Shown here: positions 1-5,890 of the stretch, one piece after another
How positions within the stretch are numbered: position 1 is the first letter of the stretch
Layout of the letters: the number at the start of each line of letters is the position of its first letter
Source: Actinomycetes bacterium
GTDB lineage: Bacteria > Actinomycetota > Acidimicrobiia > Acidimicrobiales > RAAP-2
NCBI GenBank assembly: GCA_021826655.1
Contig: JAKAZC010000025.1
Span: forward strand, 1 to 15,288
DNA: 15,288 bases
Reading direction: 5' to 3'
Notes under the pieces: generated by a model
What the model was told of the DNA's origin: nothing
The model's database searches: none
Seen by the model: the letters and a program-made list of their open reading frames with translations, nothing else
Position numbers and translations under genes: made by a program

Positions 1-632
1 AGGGCCAACGTCGGCCCCTCGGCCAGCCGCCGCGCCCAACCGTCGACGAACGCGTCGAGCTCCTCGTCGGGGACCACGCGGTTCACCAACCCGAACGCCT
101 CCGCCTCGGCCGCACTCAGGATATCGGCGAAGAATGCCAGTTCCTTCGCCCGGTGGAGCCCGATCAGCCGGGGGAGCAGCCACGATGCGCCGAAATCGAT
201 CGAGAGTCCACGCTTGGCGAAGATCTGCGAGAACCGAGCGGACTCAGCGGCGACCACGAGGTCGCACCCGAGGGCCATGGACATCCCGGCCCCCGCGGCC
301 ACACCGCCGACCTTGGCCACCGTGGGCTTGGGGAACCGGTGGAGCCGGAGTGCCACATCGGACAGTGCACGCATCTGCACCAGGTAGGGATCACCGGGTC
401 GGCCCGCGACGTCCGAGGGGTCCGACAGGTCGGCTCCTGAGCAGAAGGATCCACCCGCCCCGGTGAGCACCAGGACACGTACACCACGGTCGGCGGCGGC
501 GTCATCGAGGACGGCCAGCAGCTCGCGCCACATGGTGCCATTGGCCGCGTTCTTGCGTTCGGGACGGTTCATGGTGACGCTGACCACGCCCCCGTCTCGT
601 TCCACGATGACGGTCTGGTGGTCGGTCGACAT
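1..632 (-). CDS. Crotonase-family enoyl-CoA isomerase/hydratase-like protein (3' end cut by window edge)
   Basis: Reading leftward from ATG at 632, the frame stays open to the window edge and gives 210 residues of a protein usually about 260 long. The crotonase fold is clear. The first oxyanion-hole region is GGSFCSGADL (residues 60-69), the second is VAAGAGMSMALGCDL (111-125), and a helix follows after SWLLPRLIG. The two catalytic glutamates of classical enoyl-CoA hydratase (E144 and E164 in rat) fall on Ser118 and Phe138, so ordinary hydratase chemistry is unlikely. Asp146 in GLSIDFGASW matches the catalytic aspartate of PaaG-type isomerases (GLIPD in E. coli PaaG). I infer a cytoplasmic acyl-CoA isomerase, perhaps in aromatic or fatty-acid degradation; the substrate is unknown. 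It diverges from the secreted hydrolase at 702. No good Shine-Dalgarno is seen, but a TAGGCT box lies 6 nt before the ATG. Confidence 0.9.
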   Translation of the reverse strand, partial: MSTDHQTVIVERDGGVVSVTMNRPERKNAANGTMWRELLAVLDDAAADRGVRVLVLTGAGGSFCSGADLSDPSDVAGRPGDPYLVQMRALSDVALRLHRFPKPTVAKVGGVAAGAGMSMALGCDLVVAAESARFSQIFAKRGLSIDFGASWLLPRLIGLHRAKELAFFADILSAAEAEAFGLVNRVVPDEELDAFVDGWARRLAEGPTLA

Positions 633-638
633 GACGGC

Positions 639-644
639 AGCCTA
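639..644 (-). promoter_or_regulatory. Candidate -10 box (TAGGCT) for a leaderless crotonase mRNA
   Basis: On the minus strand TAGGCT is followed by exactly 6 nt and then the ATG at 632. A TAnnnT box with this spacing is the usual arrangement of leaderless genes in actinobacteria. No convincing -35 element is visible 16-18 bp upstream, so this is a positional inference. Confidence 0.4.
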
Positions 645-689
645 GGAGATCACGACCCCGGTCCCGTGGGTCGGGTGGCCACTGCGGGT

Positions 690-695
690 TAGGGT
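690..695 (+). promoter_or_regulatory. Candidate -10 box (TAGGGT) for a leaderless hydrolase mRNA
   Basis: TAGGGT is followed by 6 nt and then the GTG at 702, the same geometry as the divergent crotonase gene. The AGGG inside the box could instead act as a weak ribosome binding site 7 nt before the GTG. The -35 region is not recognisable. Confidence 0.4.
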
Positions 696-701
696 GCCCG
701 G

Positions 702-1838
702 GTGCGCACCCTGCGACTCCTGGCCCTCACCGCCATCACCCTGGTGGTGACCGTTCCGGCGGGTTCCGGGAATGCCTCCGCCGCCCCGTCGTCGACGACC
801 ACGTCGTCCCCGCAGACCGTCTGGCTCTGCCTGCCGGGCGCCGCGCACGATCCGTGCGCACCCGATCTCACAGTGACCCGCGTCTCCTTCGCCGGCGGAC
901 CCCGCGAAGTCGCCAAGGGCTCGCCGGCGCCGCACCCCGCCATCGACTGCTTCTATGTGTACCCGACGGTCAGCGACCAGAAGACACCGAACGCGAACCT
1001 CACGGTGGACCCTCAGGAACGGTCGATCGCCAGGTTCCAAGCGGCACTGTTCTCGCGCGACTGCAGGGTGTACGCACCCATGTACCGACAGCTCACACTG
1101 ACCGCCATCGCCGGAGCGGCGACGGCGGCCGAGCAGGCCCGTGCCTACGGCGACGTCCTCCGTGCCTGGCGGACCTACCTGTACCGCTACAACCGCGGCC
1201 GGGGCGTGGTGCTGATCGGACACTCGCAAGGTGCATTCCTGTTGCGCACGTTGATCGCCACCCAGATCGACCGCAATCCGGCTGTCCGCAGGCGCCTGGT
1301 GTCGGCCATCTTGCTGGGCGGCAACGTGACCGTCAGGAAGGGCGCAGGCATCGGGGGCGACTTCCACCACATCGGGGCCTGCCGGTCCGCGTCCCAGACC
1401 GGCTGCGTCATCGCCTACTCGACCTTCGGCACCGTACCGCCCGCCGACGCGGTCTTCGGCCGGACGACGGTACCCGGGCTCCAGGTCCTGTGCACGAACC
1501 CGTCCGCCCTCGGGGGCGGAACCGGCGTCCTCGACCCGATCCTCCCGACCCGGCCGTTCGCCCCGGGCTCGTCCATCGCCGCGGGGATCGGACTGCTCCA
1601 CTTCAGCGTGCCGCCGGTGGCAACGCCATGGGTCAGCGCACCGGGTGCCTACTCGGCGCGCTGCTCGACCGCGGGAGGGGCGGATGTTCTCACCATCACC
1701 CCGCGCGCCGGTGCGCCGGTGTTGCACCCGAGCCCGCTCGCCAGCTGGGGTCTGCACCTGGTCGACGTGAACATCGCCCTCGGCAACCTGGTCGGCGTCG
1801 TCGCCCGCCAGGCCGCCGCATACCGTCACACCAGGTGA
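702..1838 (+). CDS. Secreted DUF3089-type alpha/beta hydrolase
   Basis: 378 aa with a GTG start. The N-terminus is a classical signal peptide: Arg residues at 2 and 5, a hydrophobic stretch at about 6-20, and an Ala-Ser-Ala cleavage site near residue 28. The mature part has the DUF3089 pattern: IDCFYVYPTV (81-90), APMYRQ (125-130), the nucleophile elbow GHSQG (173-177, Ser175), and a C-terminal GLHLVDVNIALGNL (350-363). His352 is the likely catalytic histidine and Asp355 is nearby. Eight cysteines (43, 52, 83, 121, 227, 235, 264, 321) fit disulfide bonds in an exported protein. The family is related to lipases and esterases; the substrate cannot be told from sequence, and action outside the membrane is inferred from the signal peptide. 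It stands alone between the divergent crotonase gene and the 277-aa gene downstream, from which a 129-bp gap full of inverted repeats separates it. Confidence 0.88.
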   Translation: MRTLRLLALTAITLVVTVPAGSGNASAAPSSTTTSSPQTVWLCLPGAAHDPCAPDLTVTRVSFAGGPREVAKGSPAPHPAIDCFYVYPTVSDQKTPNANLTVDPQERSIARFQAALFSRDCRVYAPMYRQLTLTAIAGAATAAEQARAYGDVLRAWRTYLYRYNRGRGVVLIGHSQGAFLLRTLIATQIDRNPAVRRRLVSAILLGGNVTVRKGAGIGGDFHHIGACRSASQTGCVIAYSTFGTVPPADAVFGRTTVPGLQVLCTNPSALGGGTGVLDPILPTRPFAPGSSIAAGIGLLHFSVPPVATPWVSAPGAYSARCSTAGGADVLTITPRAGAPVLHPSPLASWGLHLVDVNIALGNLVGVVARQAAAYRHTR

Positions 1839-1867
1839 GGCTGCGCGGCGGTCGGCGGTCGGCGACA

Positions 1868-1883
1868 TCACGTCCCGACGTGA
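1868..1883. repeat. Inverted repeat with 7-bp arms, possible operator
   Basis: TCACGTC-cc-GACGTGA has perfect 7-bp arms two bases apart, too tight for a good RNA hairpin but typical of a dimeric repressor site. It is flanked by two copies of CGACATC at 1863-1869 and 1884-1890, 21 bp apart and so on the same face of the helix. It lies between the hydrolase stop and the 277-aa gene. Confidence 0.45.
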
Positions 1884-1892
1884 CGACATCGA

Positions 1893-1952
1893 CCTGCCGG
1901 TCGTGGCAGGCTCGTCCACGAGAGCGGCCCGCACCATGGGTCGCCGGGCCGC
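1893..1952 (+). promoter_or_regulatory. Three consecutive inverted repeats before the 277-aa gene
   Basis: Three perfect inverted repeats follow one another. CCTGCC/GGCAGG lies at 1893-1910 with a 6-nt loop. CTCGT/ACGAG lies at 1911-1922 with CC between. GCGGCCC/GGGCCGC lies at 1924-1930 and 1946-1952 with a 15-nt loop. The last stem ends 3 nt before the AGGAGG ribosome binding site. They could form a structured 5' leader for the downstream gene, a terminator for the upstream hydrolase, or both. No U-tract is present. Confidence 0.4.
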
Positions 1953-1955
1953 GAC

Positions 1956-1961
1956 AGGAGG
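1956..1961 (+). promoter_or_regulatory. Strong Shine-Dalgarno AGGAGG
   Basis: AGGAGG lies 6 nt before the ATG at 1968 and fixes that start. It is one of the best ribosome binding sites in the window. Confidence 0.85.
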
Positions 1962-1967
1962 ACCACG

Positions 1968-2801
1968 ATGGGCTACCCACTCGACATCGGCGGTGTCGAC
2001 GACTACCCGGTCAGGGTGGGCAGCATGCTGCTCACACTGGTCGAACCGAACCCCGGGTACGCCCGGGCATACAACCGTTGGTACGAACGTGATCATTTCT
2101 ACGGTGGATGCATGGTCGGCCCGTGGCTGTTCGCCGGGAGCCGATGGGTGGCCACCCGCCCGCTGAAGGACCTCCGCTGGCCGGCCGGGGGCCCGATCGC
2201 CGAGCCCACCGATTCCGGTAGCTACCTGGCCGTCTACTGGGTGGAGCGCGGGCACCACCAGGAGCACTTTGCCGAGTGGTCGATCCACCAAGTGCGCGAA
2301 CTCTATGCAACCGGCCGCGGATTCACCGAGCGGTGCCACGTCCACACCTCCACCTTCGACTTCGTGGGATCGGACTATCGCGACGACGACCCCGTCCCGA
2401 TCGAGCTCGCCCTCGACCGTGGGTACGATGGCCTGATCGTGCTGTGGTGGGACGCTGCAGCGGGGACGGGCGCGGAGCTGCATCAGGAGCTGGCCGCCCA
2501 TCGGGTGGGCGAGCTCCTCGCCGGTTCGGCCGTGGAGATCGTCTCGTCGTGGGTACCGTCTGCGCCCGACGACGGCACGGCGGCTTCATCCACGGGCGCA
2601 CCGATGGACCTGGGCTCCCCGGCCGGCGGCACGGACCGCCTGGTACAGCTCCTCTTCCTCGCCGGAGATCTCGAGGGAGCCGTCGAACGGGTGCGGACCT
2701 ACACCGGTGACGTCGAGGCCGACGGGACGGCGACCCTCCTGCTCGCCGCTCCATTCTTGCGCACGGTAGTCGGCACCGACACCTACGTCGACGAGCTCTG
2801 A
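1968..2801 (+). CDS. Unrecognised 277-aa cytoplasmic protein, possibly of ferredoxin-like repeat fold
   Basis: 277 aa, ATG start fixed by the AGGAGG 6 nt upstream. I do not recognise the family. There is no signal peptide, membrane segment or known catalytic motif. The first half is rich in aromatic and histidine residues: MLLTLVEPNPGYARAYNRWY (20-39), RDHFYGGCMVGPWLF (41-55), YLAVYWVERGHHQEHF (86-101) and RCHVHTSTFDF (122-132). A second beta-alpha unit follows at 154-197 and a third at 224-266. Short strands followed by amphipathic helices suggest ferredoxin-like (dimeric alpha/beta barrel, EthD-like) units, but this is only an impression from pattern. Residues 200-222 form a Ser/Gly/Pro-rich linker. 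Nothing neighbouring explains its role. It converges on yraN. Confidence 0.85.
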   Translation: MGYPLDIGGVDDYPVRVGSMLLTLVEPNPGYARAYNRWYERDHFYGGCMVGPWLFAGSRWVATRPLKDLRWPAGGPIAEPTDSGSYLAVYWVERGHHQEHFAEWSIHQVRELYATGRGFTERCHVHTSTFDFVGSDYRDDDPVPIELALDRGYDGLIVLWWDAAAGTGAELHQELAAHRVGELLAGSAVEIVSSWVPSAPDDGTAASSTGAPMDLGSPAGGTDRLVQLLFLAGDLEGAVERVRTYTGDVEADGTATLLLAAPFLRTVVGTDTYVDEL

Positions 2802-2863
2802 GTCGAGTCCGAACCATTGACGAGACGGGATCCTCGGGGTGTCACTGCCCCCTCGTCCCAGCC

Positions 2864-2888
2864 GGGCGCCACCCCTTCGGCTGCGCCC
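2864..2888 (+). terminator. Weak hairpin terminator candidate for the plus-strand genes
   Basis: GGGCGC (2864-2869) pairs with GCGCCC (2883-2888) across a 13-nt loop, 62 bp after the 277-aa gene. A smaller GGGG/CCCC stem lies at 2836-2851. No U-tract follows, as is common for very GC-rich genomes, so the assignment rests on position. Confidence 0.3.
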
Positions 2889-2930
2889 CGTCAGCCACCC
2901 CCCGGGTCAGGTGAAGATAGCGCAGTCCAC

Positions 2931-2950
2931 CCCGGCGCCGTCCGGCCGGG
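2931..2950 (-). terminator. Hairpin directly after the yraN stop, terminator candidate
   Basis: On the minus strand CCCGGC and GCCGGG pair with an 8-nt loop, beginning at the base after the TAG of yraN. A GC-rich stem at the end of a long operon that faces a convergent gene fits a terminator. There is no U-run. Confidence 0.4.
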
Positions 2951-3355
2951 CTAGAACGCGTCCTCGATGACGTCGACCTCACCGGCCGTGATGCTCACGA
3001 CGTCGAATCGGAGGTCGACGAGGGCCCGTCCGGACGACGGGGTCAGCTCGGCCAGCCAACGAGACGCCAACCGGCGGATCCGCCGCTGCTTGGCCGGAAG
3101 CACCGCCTCCGCACCGCTCCCGAAGGCGTCGGACGACCGGGTCTTCACCTCACAGAAGGCCACGACGCGCCCCGTGCGCACGATCAGGTCGATCTCGCCC
3201 TCCCGTCGTCGCCAGTTCCGCTCGAGCACCTCGTAGCCGCGGGCCTCGTACCAGTCGGCCGCGATGCCCTCGCCGGACCGTCCGAGTGCCGCGCTCCGTT
3301 CGGACGCAGGTCCGGGTGACCCACCGACCGGCGGTTCCGGTGAGGATCCGGTCAC
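2951..3355 (-). CDS. yraN: YraN/UPF0102 family endonuclease-like protein
   Basis: 134 aa, GTG start overlapping the DUF2469 stop as GTGA, so the two are probably translated together. The family core is complete: LGRSGEGIAADWYEARGYEV (24-43), then NWRRREGEIDLIVR (47-60) and VVAFCEVKTR (64-73). Asp56, Glu69 and Lys71 form the PD-(D/E)XK nuclease-type motif, and PAKQRRIRRLASRWL (87-101) is the usual helix after it. The first 22 residues are a Pro/Gly/Ser-rich tail not seen in short members. The family is thought to act on DNA or in recombination, but no role is established. In mycobacteria it lies near DUF2469 and before the yifB-dprA genes; here it is the last gene of the block, followed by a hairpin. 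Confidence 0.92.
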   Translation of the reverse strand: MTGSSPEPPVGGSPGPASERSAALGRSGEGIAADWYEARGYEVLERNWRRREGEIDLIVRTGRVVAFCEVKTRSSDAFGSGAEAVLPAKQRRIRRLASRWLAELTPSSGRALVDLRFDVVSITAGEVDVIEDAF

Positions 3356-3645
3356 AGGTCCTTGTCGGGCAGGCGTTCGATGTTGACGTCGCGGAACGTC
3401 AGGATGCGAACCGACGGCACGAACCGGGCCGGGCGGTACATGTCCCAGACCCAGGCGTCGCTGAGCACGACCTCGACGCAGGCTGGTGAGGTGTCGGAGC
3501 GTACGGTCACGTCGACCGTGTTGGCCAGGTAGAAGCGGCGCTCCGTCTCGACGACGTACGAGAACAGCGGGACCACCGCCCGGTACTCGTGGACCAGGGC
3601 GAGCTCGATCTCGGACTCGTACCGCTCGAGGTCCTCTTCGCTCAT
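3352..3645 (-). CDS. DUF2469 family conserved actinobacterial protein
   Basis: 97 aa, ATG start. It carries the unmistakable DUF2469 blocks SYVVETERRFYLAN (29-42), DAWVWDMYRPARFV (63-76) and TFRDVNIE (83-90), very close to mycobacterial homologues by memory. The N-terminal MSEEDLERYESEIE is an acidic helix, also typical. Its function is unknown. In mycobacteria it follows rnhB; here it follows rplS directly with a 63-bp gap, so lepB and rnhB are absent from this position. No Shine-Dalgarno precedes the ATG; the bases there read CACCTCCTCCG, which resembles the anti-Shine-Dalgarno itself. Initiation may therefore depend on the short upstream ORF whose TGA overlaps this ATG. Confidence 0.93.
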   Translation of the reverse strand: MSEEDLERYESEIELALVHEYRAVVPLFSYVVETERRFYLANTVDVTVRSDTSPACVEVVLSDAWVWDMYRPARFVPSVRILTFRDVNIERLPDKDL

Positions 3646-3668
3646 CGGAGGAGGTGCCGTGTCGTCAT
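3642..3668 (-). CDS. Possible 8-aa upstream ORF coupled to DUF2469
   Basis: On the minus strand an ATG at 3668 opens MTTRHLLR and ends in a TGA that overlaps the DUF2469 start as ATGA. A TACGCT box (3674-3679) lies 5 nt before this ATG, so the mRNA could be leaderless. DUF2469 has no ribosome binding site of its own, so a terminating ribosome could reinitiate there. An ORF this short can arise by chance; no homologue was compared. Confidence 0.25.
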   Translation of the reverse strand: MTTRHLLR

Positions 3669-3708
3669 GTCCGAGCGTACGCCGGTCGTCGGCATCCGCA
3701 CGGCACGA

Positions 3709-4062
3709 TCAGGAGCGGGCGGACCGCAGTTCCTTGATCTTGGCGGCCTTGCCGTGCCGGTCGCGCAGGTAGTAGAGCTTGGCGCGGCGCACGTCGCCCA
3801 ACGACACCACCTCGGTGCGCTCGATGACCGGGGAATGGACCGGGAACGTCCGCTCGACGCCCACACCGAAGCTCACCTTGCGCACGGTGAACGTCTCCTG
3901 GAGCCCGGTGCCCTGCCGGCGGATGACCGCCCCCTGAAACACCTGGACCCGCTCACGGGTGCCCTCGATCACGCGCACGTGCACCTTGACGGTGTCGCCG
4001 GGGCGGAACTCGGGGATGTCGTCCCGCAGACTGTCACGGTCGATGATGTCGGTCGGCTTCAT
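3709..4062 (-). CDS. rplS: 50S ribosomal protein L19
   Basis: 117 aa, the usual length. L19 blocks run end to end: [19 protein letters not shown] (16-34), [20 protein letters not shown] (38-57), [20 protein letters not shown] (59-78), and the basic C-terminus [20 protein letters not shown] (92-111). L19 sits at the interface of the 30S and 50S subunits. The ATG at 4062 is chosen because [19 protein letters not shown] fits other L19 N-termini; the frame stays open further upstream only as an artefact of GC content. The ribosome binding site is weak (GAAAGAG, about 10 nt before). It follows trmD, as in most bacteria, after a 124-bp gap with strong secondary structure that may act as a leader. 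Confidence 0.97.
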   Translation of the reverse strand: MKPTDIIDRDSLRDDIPEFRPGDTVKVHVRVIEGTRERVQVFQGAVIRRQGTGLQETFTVRKVSFGVGVERTFPVHSPVIERTEVVSLGDVRRAKLYYLRDRHGKAAKIKELRSARS

Positions 4063-4134
4063 GGGGCGCGTCTCTTTCGGGGATGGGTCGAACTCGCTCC
4101 CGTCGGCATACCGGGACCCGCGCCACGCACGGTG

Positions 4135-4175
4135 GGCTCCGGTCGTCACGACGGACACCGGTGCACACCGGAGCC
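4135..4175 (-). promoter_or_regulatory. Structured leader between trmD and rplS
   Basis: A 9-bp perfect inverted repeat, GGCTCCGGT with ACCGGAGCC, encloses a 23-nt loop (arms 4135-4143 and 4167-4175). The distal arm can also pair with the internal ACCGG (4158-4162 region) to make a shorter CCGGTG/CACCGG stem, so the two folds exclude each other. The repeat lies 73 nt before the L19 start. rplS leaders that bind L19 are known in Firmicutes; a similar role here is inference. A trmD terminator is the alternative. Confidence 0.4.
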
Positions 4176-4186
4176 GACGAGGCCCC

Positions 4187-5011
4187 TCAATCGTAGCCGT
4201 GATCGCGGAGCAGGCGCACTTCGCCTTGAGCGCGGAGGAGGGAGACCTCCTCCTGGGTGAGCCCACGTCGTTTCTCCAGCAGGTCCGGACGACGCTCCAA
4301 CGTCCTGACCAGGGACTGGGCCCGGCGCCAGGCCGTGATCCGGCCGTGGTCGCCGGAGCGCAGCACCTCCGGCACGTCGAAGCCCCGGAATTCCGCGGGC
4401 CGGGTGTACTGCGGGTATTCGAGCAGGTCTGCGGCGAAGCTCTCCTCGCCGGCCGACTGCTCGTTGCCGAGCACGCCCGGCAGCAGGCGGGCCACCGCCT
4501 CGACCACCACCAGCGCAGCCAGCTCGCCACCGGCGAGGACGTAGTCGCCGATGGAGAGCTCCCCGTCGCACAAGTGGTCGGCCACCCGCTGGTCCACACC
4601 CTCGTAACGACCGCAGAGCAGGGAGAACCCGCCGCCCGACGCAGCCAATTCCTCGGCCATTCCCTGGTCGAACCGCCTGCCCGAGGCCGACAGGACCAGG
4701 AGCGGCCGGGGTAGGCCTCCTGGAGCGGCGGCCACGCCTTCCACGGCCTCGAAGATCGGCCCGGGGGCGAGGACCATGCCGGCTCCCCCGCCGAACGGGG
4801 CGTCGTCGACCGTCCGGTGGACGTCGTGGGTGGCCGAGCGGATGTCGTGGGCGCGCAGATCCAGCCGTCCGGTGCCCCGGGCCCGTCCGAGTATGGACGT
4901 GGAACCGTAGTGGTCGATCACCTCAGGAAACAGCGTGAACACGTCGACCCGCAACCCCGCCGGTCCCGGGAGGTCGGCCGGGTCGGCCGGGTCGGCCGTC
5001 GGAGCACTCAC
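4187..5011 (-). CDS. trmD: tRNA (guanine-N1)-methyltransferase TrmD
   Basis: 274 aa, GTG start overlapping the rimM stop as GTGA. TrmD makes m1G37 in tRNAs reading CNN and GGG-type codons, using S-adenosylmethionine, and prevents +1 frameshifts. The trefoil-knot SPOUT domain is intact: [12 protein letters not shown] (20-31), [13 protein letters not shown] (68-80), [13 protein letters not shown] (131-143) and [14 protein letters not shown] (152-165). LEYPQYTRP (198-206) and the C-terminal [16 protein letters not shown] (219-234) are also present. Arg175 matches catalytic R154 of E. coli, and the residue 15 positions later, where E. coli has catalytic D169, is Glu190. The first 19 residues, rich in Ala-Asp-Pro, come from a 9-bp tandem repeat. 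A TTG at Leu20 would give a canonical start, but it has no better ribosome binding site, so the coupled GTG is kept. Confidence 0.96.
   Translation of the reverse strand: MSAPTADPADPADLPGPAGLRVDVFTLFPEVIDHYGSTSILGRARGTGRLDLRAHDIRSATHDVHRTVDDAPFGGGAGMVLAPGPIFEAVEGVAAAPGGLPRPLLVLSASGRRFDQGMAEELAASGGGFSLLCGRYEGVDQRVADHLCDGELSIGDYVLAGGELAALVVVEAVARLLPGVLGNEQSAGEESFAADLLEYPQYTRPAEFRGFDVPEVLRSGDHGRITAWRRAQSLVRTLERRPDLLEKRRGLTQEEVSLLRAQGEVRLLRDHGYD
4972..4998. repeat. Three tandem copies of a 9-bp unit in the trmD 5' end
   Basis: GGTCGGCCG occurs three times in a row on the plus strand. On the minus strand it encodes the Ala-Asp-Pro repeat in the N-terminal extension of TrmD. The unit is a multiple of three, so copy number changes would keep the frame. 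Confidence 0.8.
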
Positions 5012-5547
5012 GTCACGTCGAGCAGGCCGTCGGGGATGTCGACGGTCACCCGGACGCCCGGCACGGAGCCGGTCACGAACCGCAACGGTATGAGTCCTCC
5101 CCCCGCCAGCACCAGCAGGTCGCTCGCCGGGTTGGCCTCGACCGCCGACACCGTCCCGAGCTCGGAGCCGTGCCCGTCCACGACCGTCGAGCCGATGAGG
5201 TCATGGACCCACAGCGCCTCGGGGTCGTCGATCGGTGGAGCGAACAGCGCCGTGTCCCGCAACGCCTCCGCGGCGTCGATGCCGTCGACCCCGGCGAGGG
5301 CCACGATGTGCCGACCCCGGTGGGGCGAGGACCGCACGATCGTGAAGGTGCGACCGTCCGCGGCGTGCAGCCGGGAACCGGCCGCCACCCGCTCGTCGCG
5401 GTTGGTCGTGAGCGACACGATCACGTCGCCGCGGAGTCCGTGCGGCTTGACGATCCTCCCGACACCGAGCAGCGCGGGAGTGACGGCGTCGGTTCCGGGG
5501 AGGCCTCCGACGCCGTCGGCCCCCTGGCGGCGGGCCGGTTCGGTCAC
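5008..5547 (-). CDS. rimM: Ribosome maturation factor RimM
   Basis: 179 aa, GTG start 7 bp after the khpA stop. RimM assists maturation of the 30S head and binds protein S19. The N-terminal RimM barrel begins at LLGVGRIVKPHGLRGDVIV (26-44) and continues to about residue 103. The C-terminal PRC barrel runs from LWVHDLIGSTVVD (112-124) through GTVSAVEANPASDLLVL (131-147) and IPLRFVTGSVPGVRVTVDIPDGLLDV (153-178). The first 25 residues, before the conserved VGRI, are an Arg/Gly/Ala-rich extension, so the true start could be a little further in; no better-placed start codon was found. The S16-KH-RimM-TrmD-L19 order is widely conserved, and the GTGA overlap with trmD suggests coupled translation. 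Confidence 0.95.
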   Translation of the reverse strand: MTEPARRQGADGVGGLPGTDAVTPALLGVGRIVKPHGLRGDVIVSLTTNRDERVAAGSRLHAADGRTFTIVRSSPHRGRHIVALAGVDGIDAAEALRDTALFAPPIDDPEALWVHDLIGSTVVDGHGSELGTVSAVEANPASDLLVLAGGGLIPLRFVTGSVPGVRVTVDIPDGLLDVT

Positions 5548-5554
5548 CGGATGC

Positions 5555-5890
5555 TCAGTCGTCGACGATGTCGACGCTGGTCTGGACCCCGTCGCGGGCT
5601 CCGGCAGCGGCCACGACCGTGCGGATAGCCTGGGCGACCCGGCCGCGTCGGCCGATCACCCTCCCCATGTCCTCGGGTGCCACGTGGATCCGGAAGCGGA
5701 CGGTTCCGCCCCGATCCTCCGTATGGATCACCACGGCCTCGTTGTCCGAGGCGATGGCGTTCACCAGGTAGGTGACGACGGCCAGCGGGGTGCCTCCCGC
5801 CACACGGTTACCGGCGTCGTCGTCGGGAAGGTCGATGTCGTCGATGGTGTTGACGTCGTCGGACGATTCCACGGCGGTGTCTTCGGTCAC
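5555..5890 (-). CDS. khpA: KH-domain RNA-binding protein KhpA (YlqC family)
   Basis: 111 aa from a GTG that overlaps the rpsP stop as GTGA. The single KH domain occupies about residues 34-110: [19 protein letters not shown] (35-53), [20 protein letters not shown] (64-83) with the GxxG loop GRRG at 80-83, and [22 protein letters not shown] (85-106). KhpA proteins bind RNA in the cytoplasm and, in Firmicutes, form a complex with KhpB (Jag). Most members are about 75-80 aa. This one carries a 33-residue N-terminal tail with many Asp/Glu ([19 protein letters not shown] and LPDDD). An upstream in-frame ATG would add 32 more, Arg-rich residues overlapping rpsP; it is rejected because the coupled GTG fits. 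Its place between rpsP and rimM is the standard one. Confidence 0.93.
   Translation of the reverse strand: MTEDTAVESSDDVNTIDDIDLPDDDAGNRVAGGTPLAVVTYLVNAIASDNEAVVIHTEDRGGTVRFRIHVAPEDMGRVIGRRGRVAQAIRTVVAAAGARDGVQTSVDIVDD

Noticed and set aside
642..2501. A 619-codon minus-strand open frame across the hydrolase and the 277-aa gene
   Set aside because: It is antisense to a clear DUF3089 protein and to a gene with an AGGAGG site, its composition is Arg/Gly/Asp-rich, and it shows no domain.
3709..4599. A 296-aa protein containing L19
   Set aside because: The extra part is trmD read in another frame; L19 starts at 4062.
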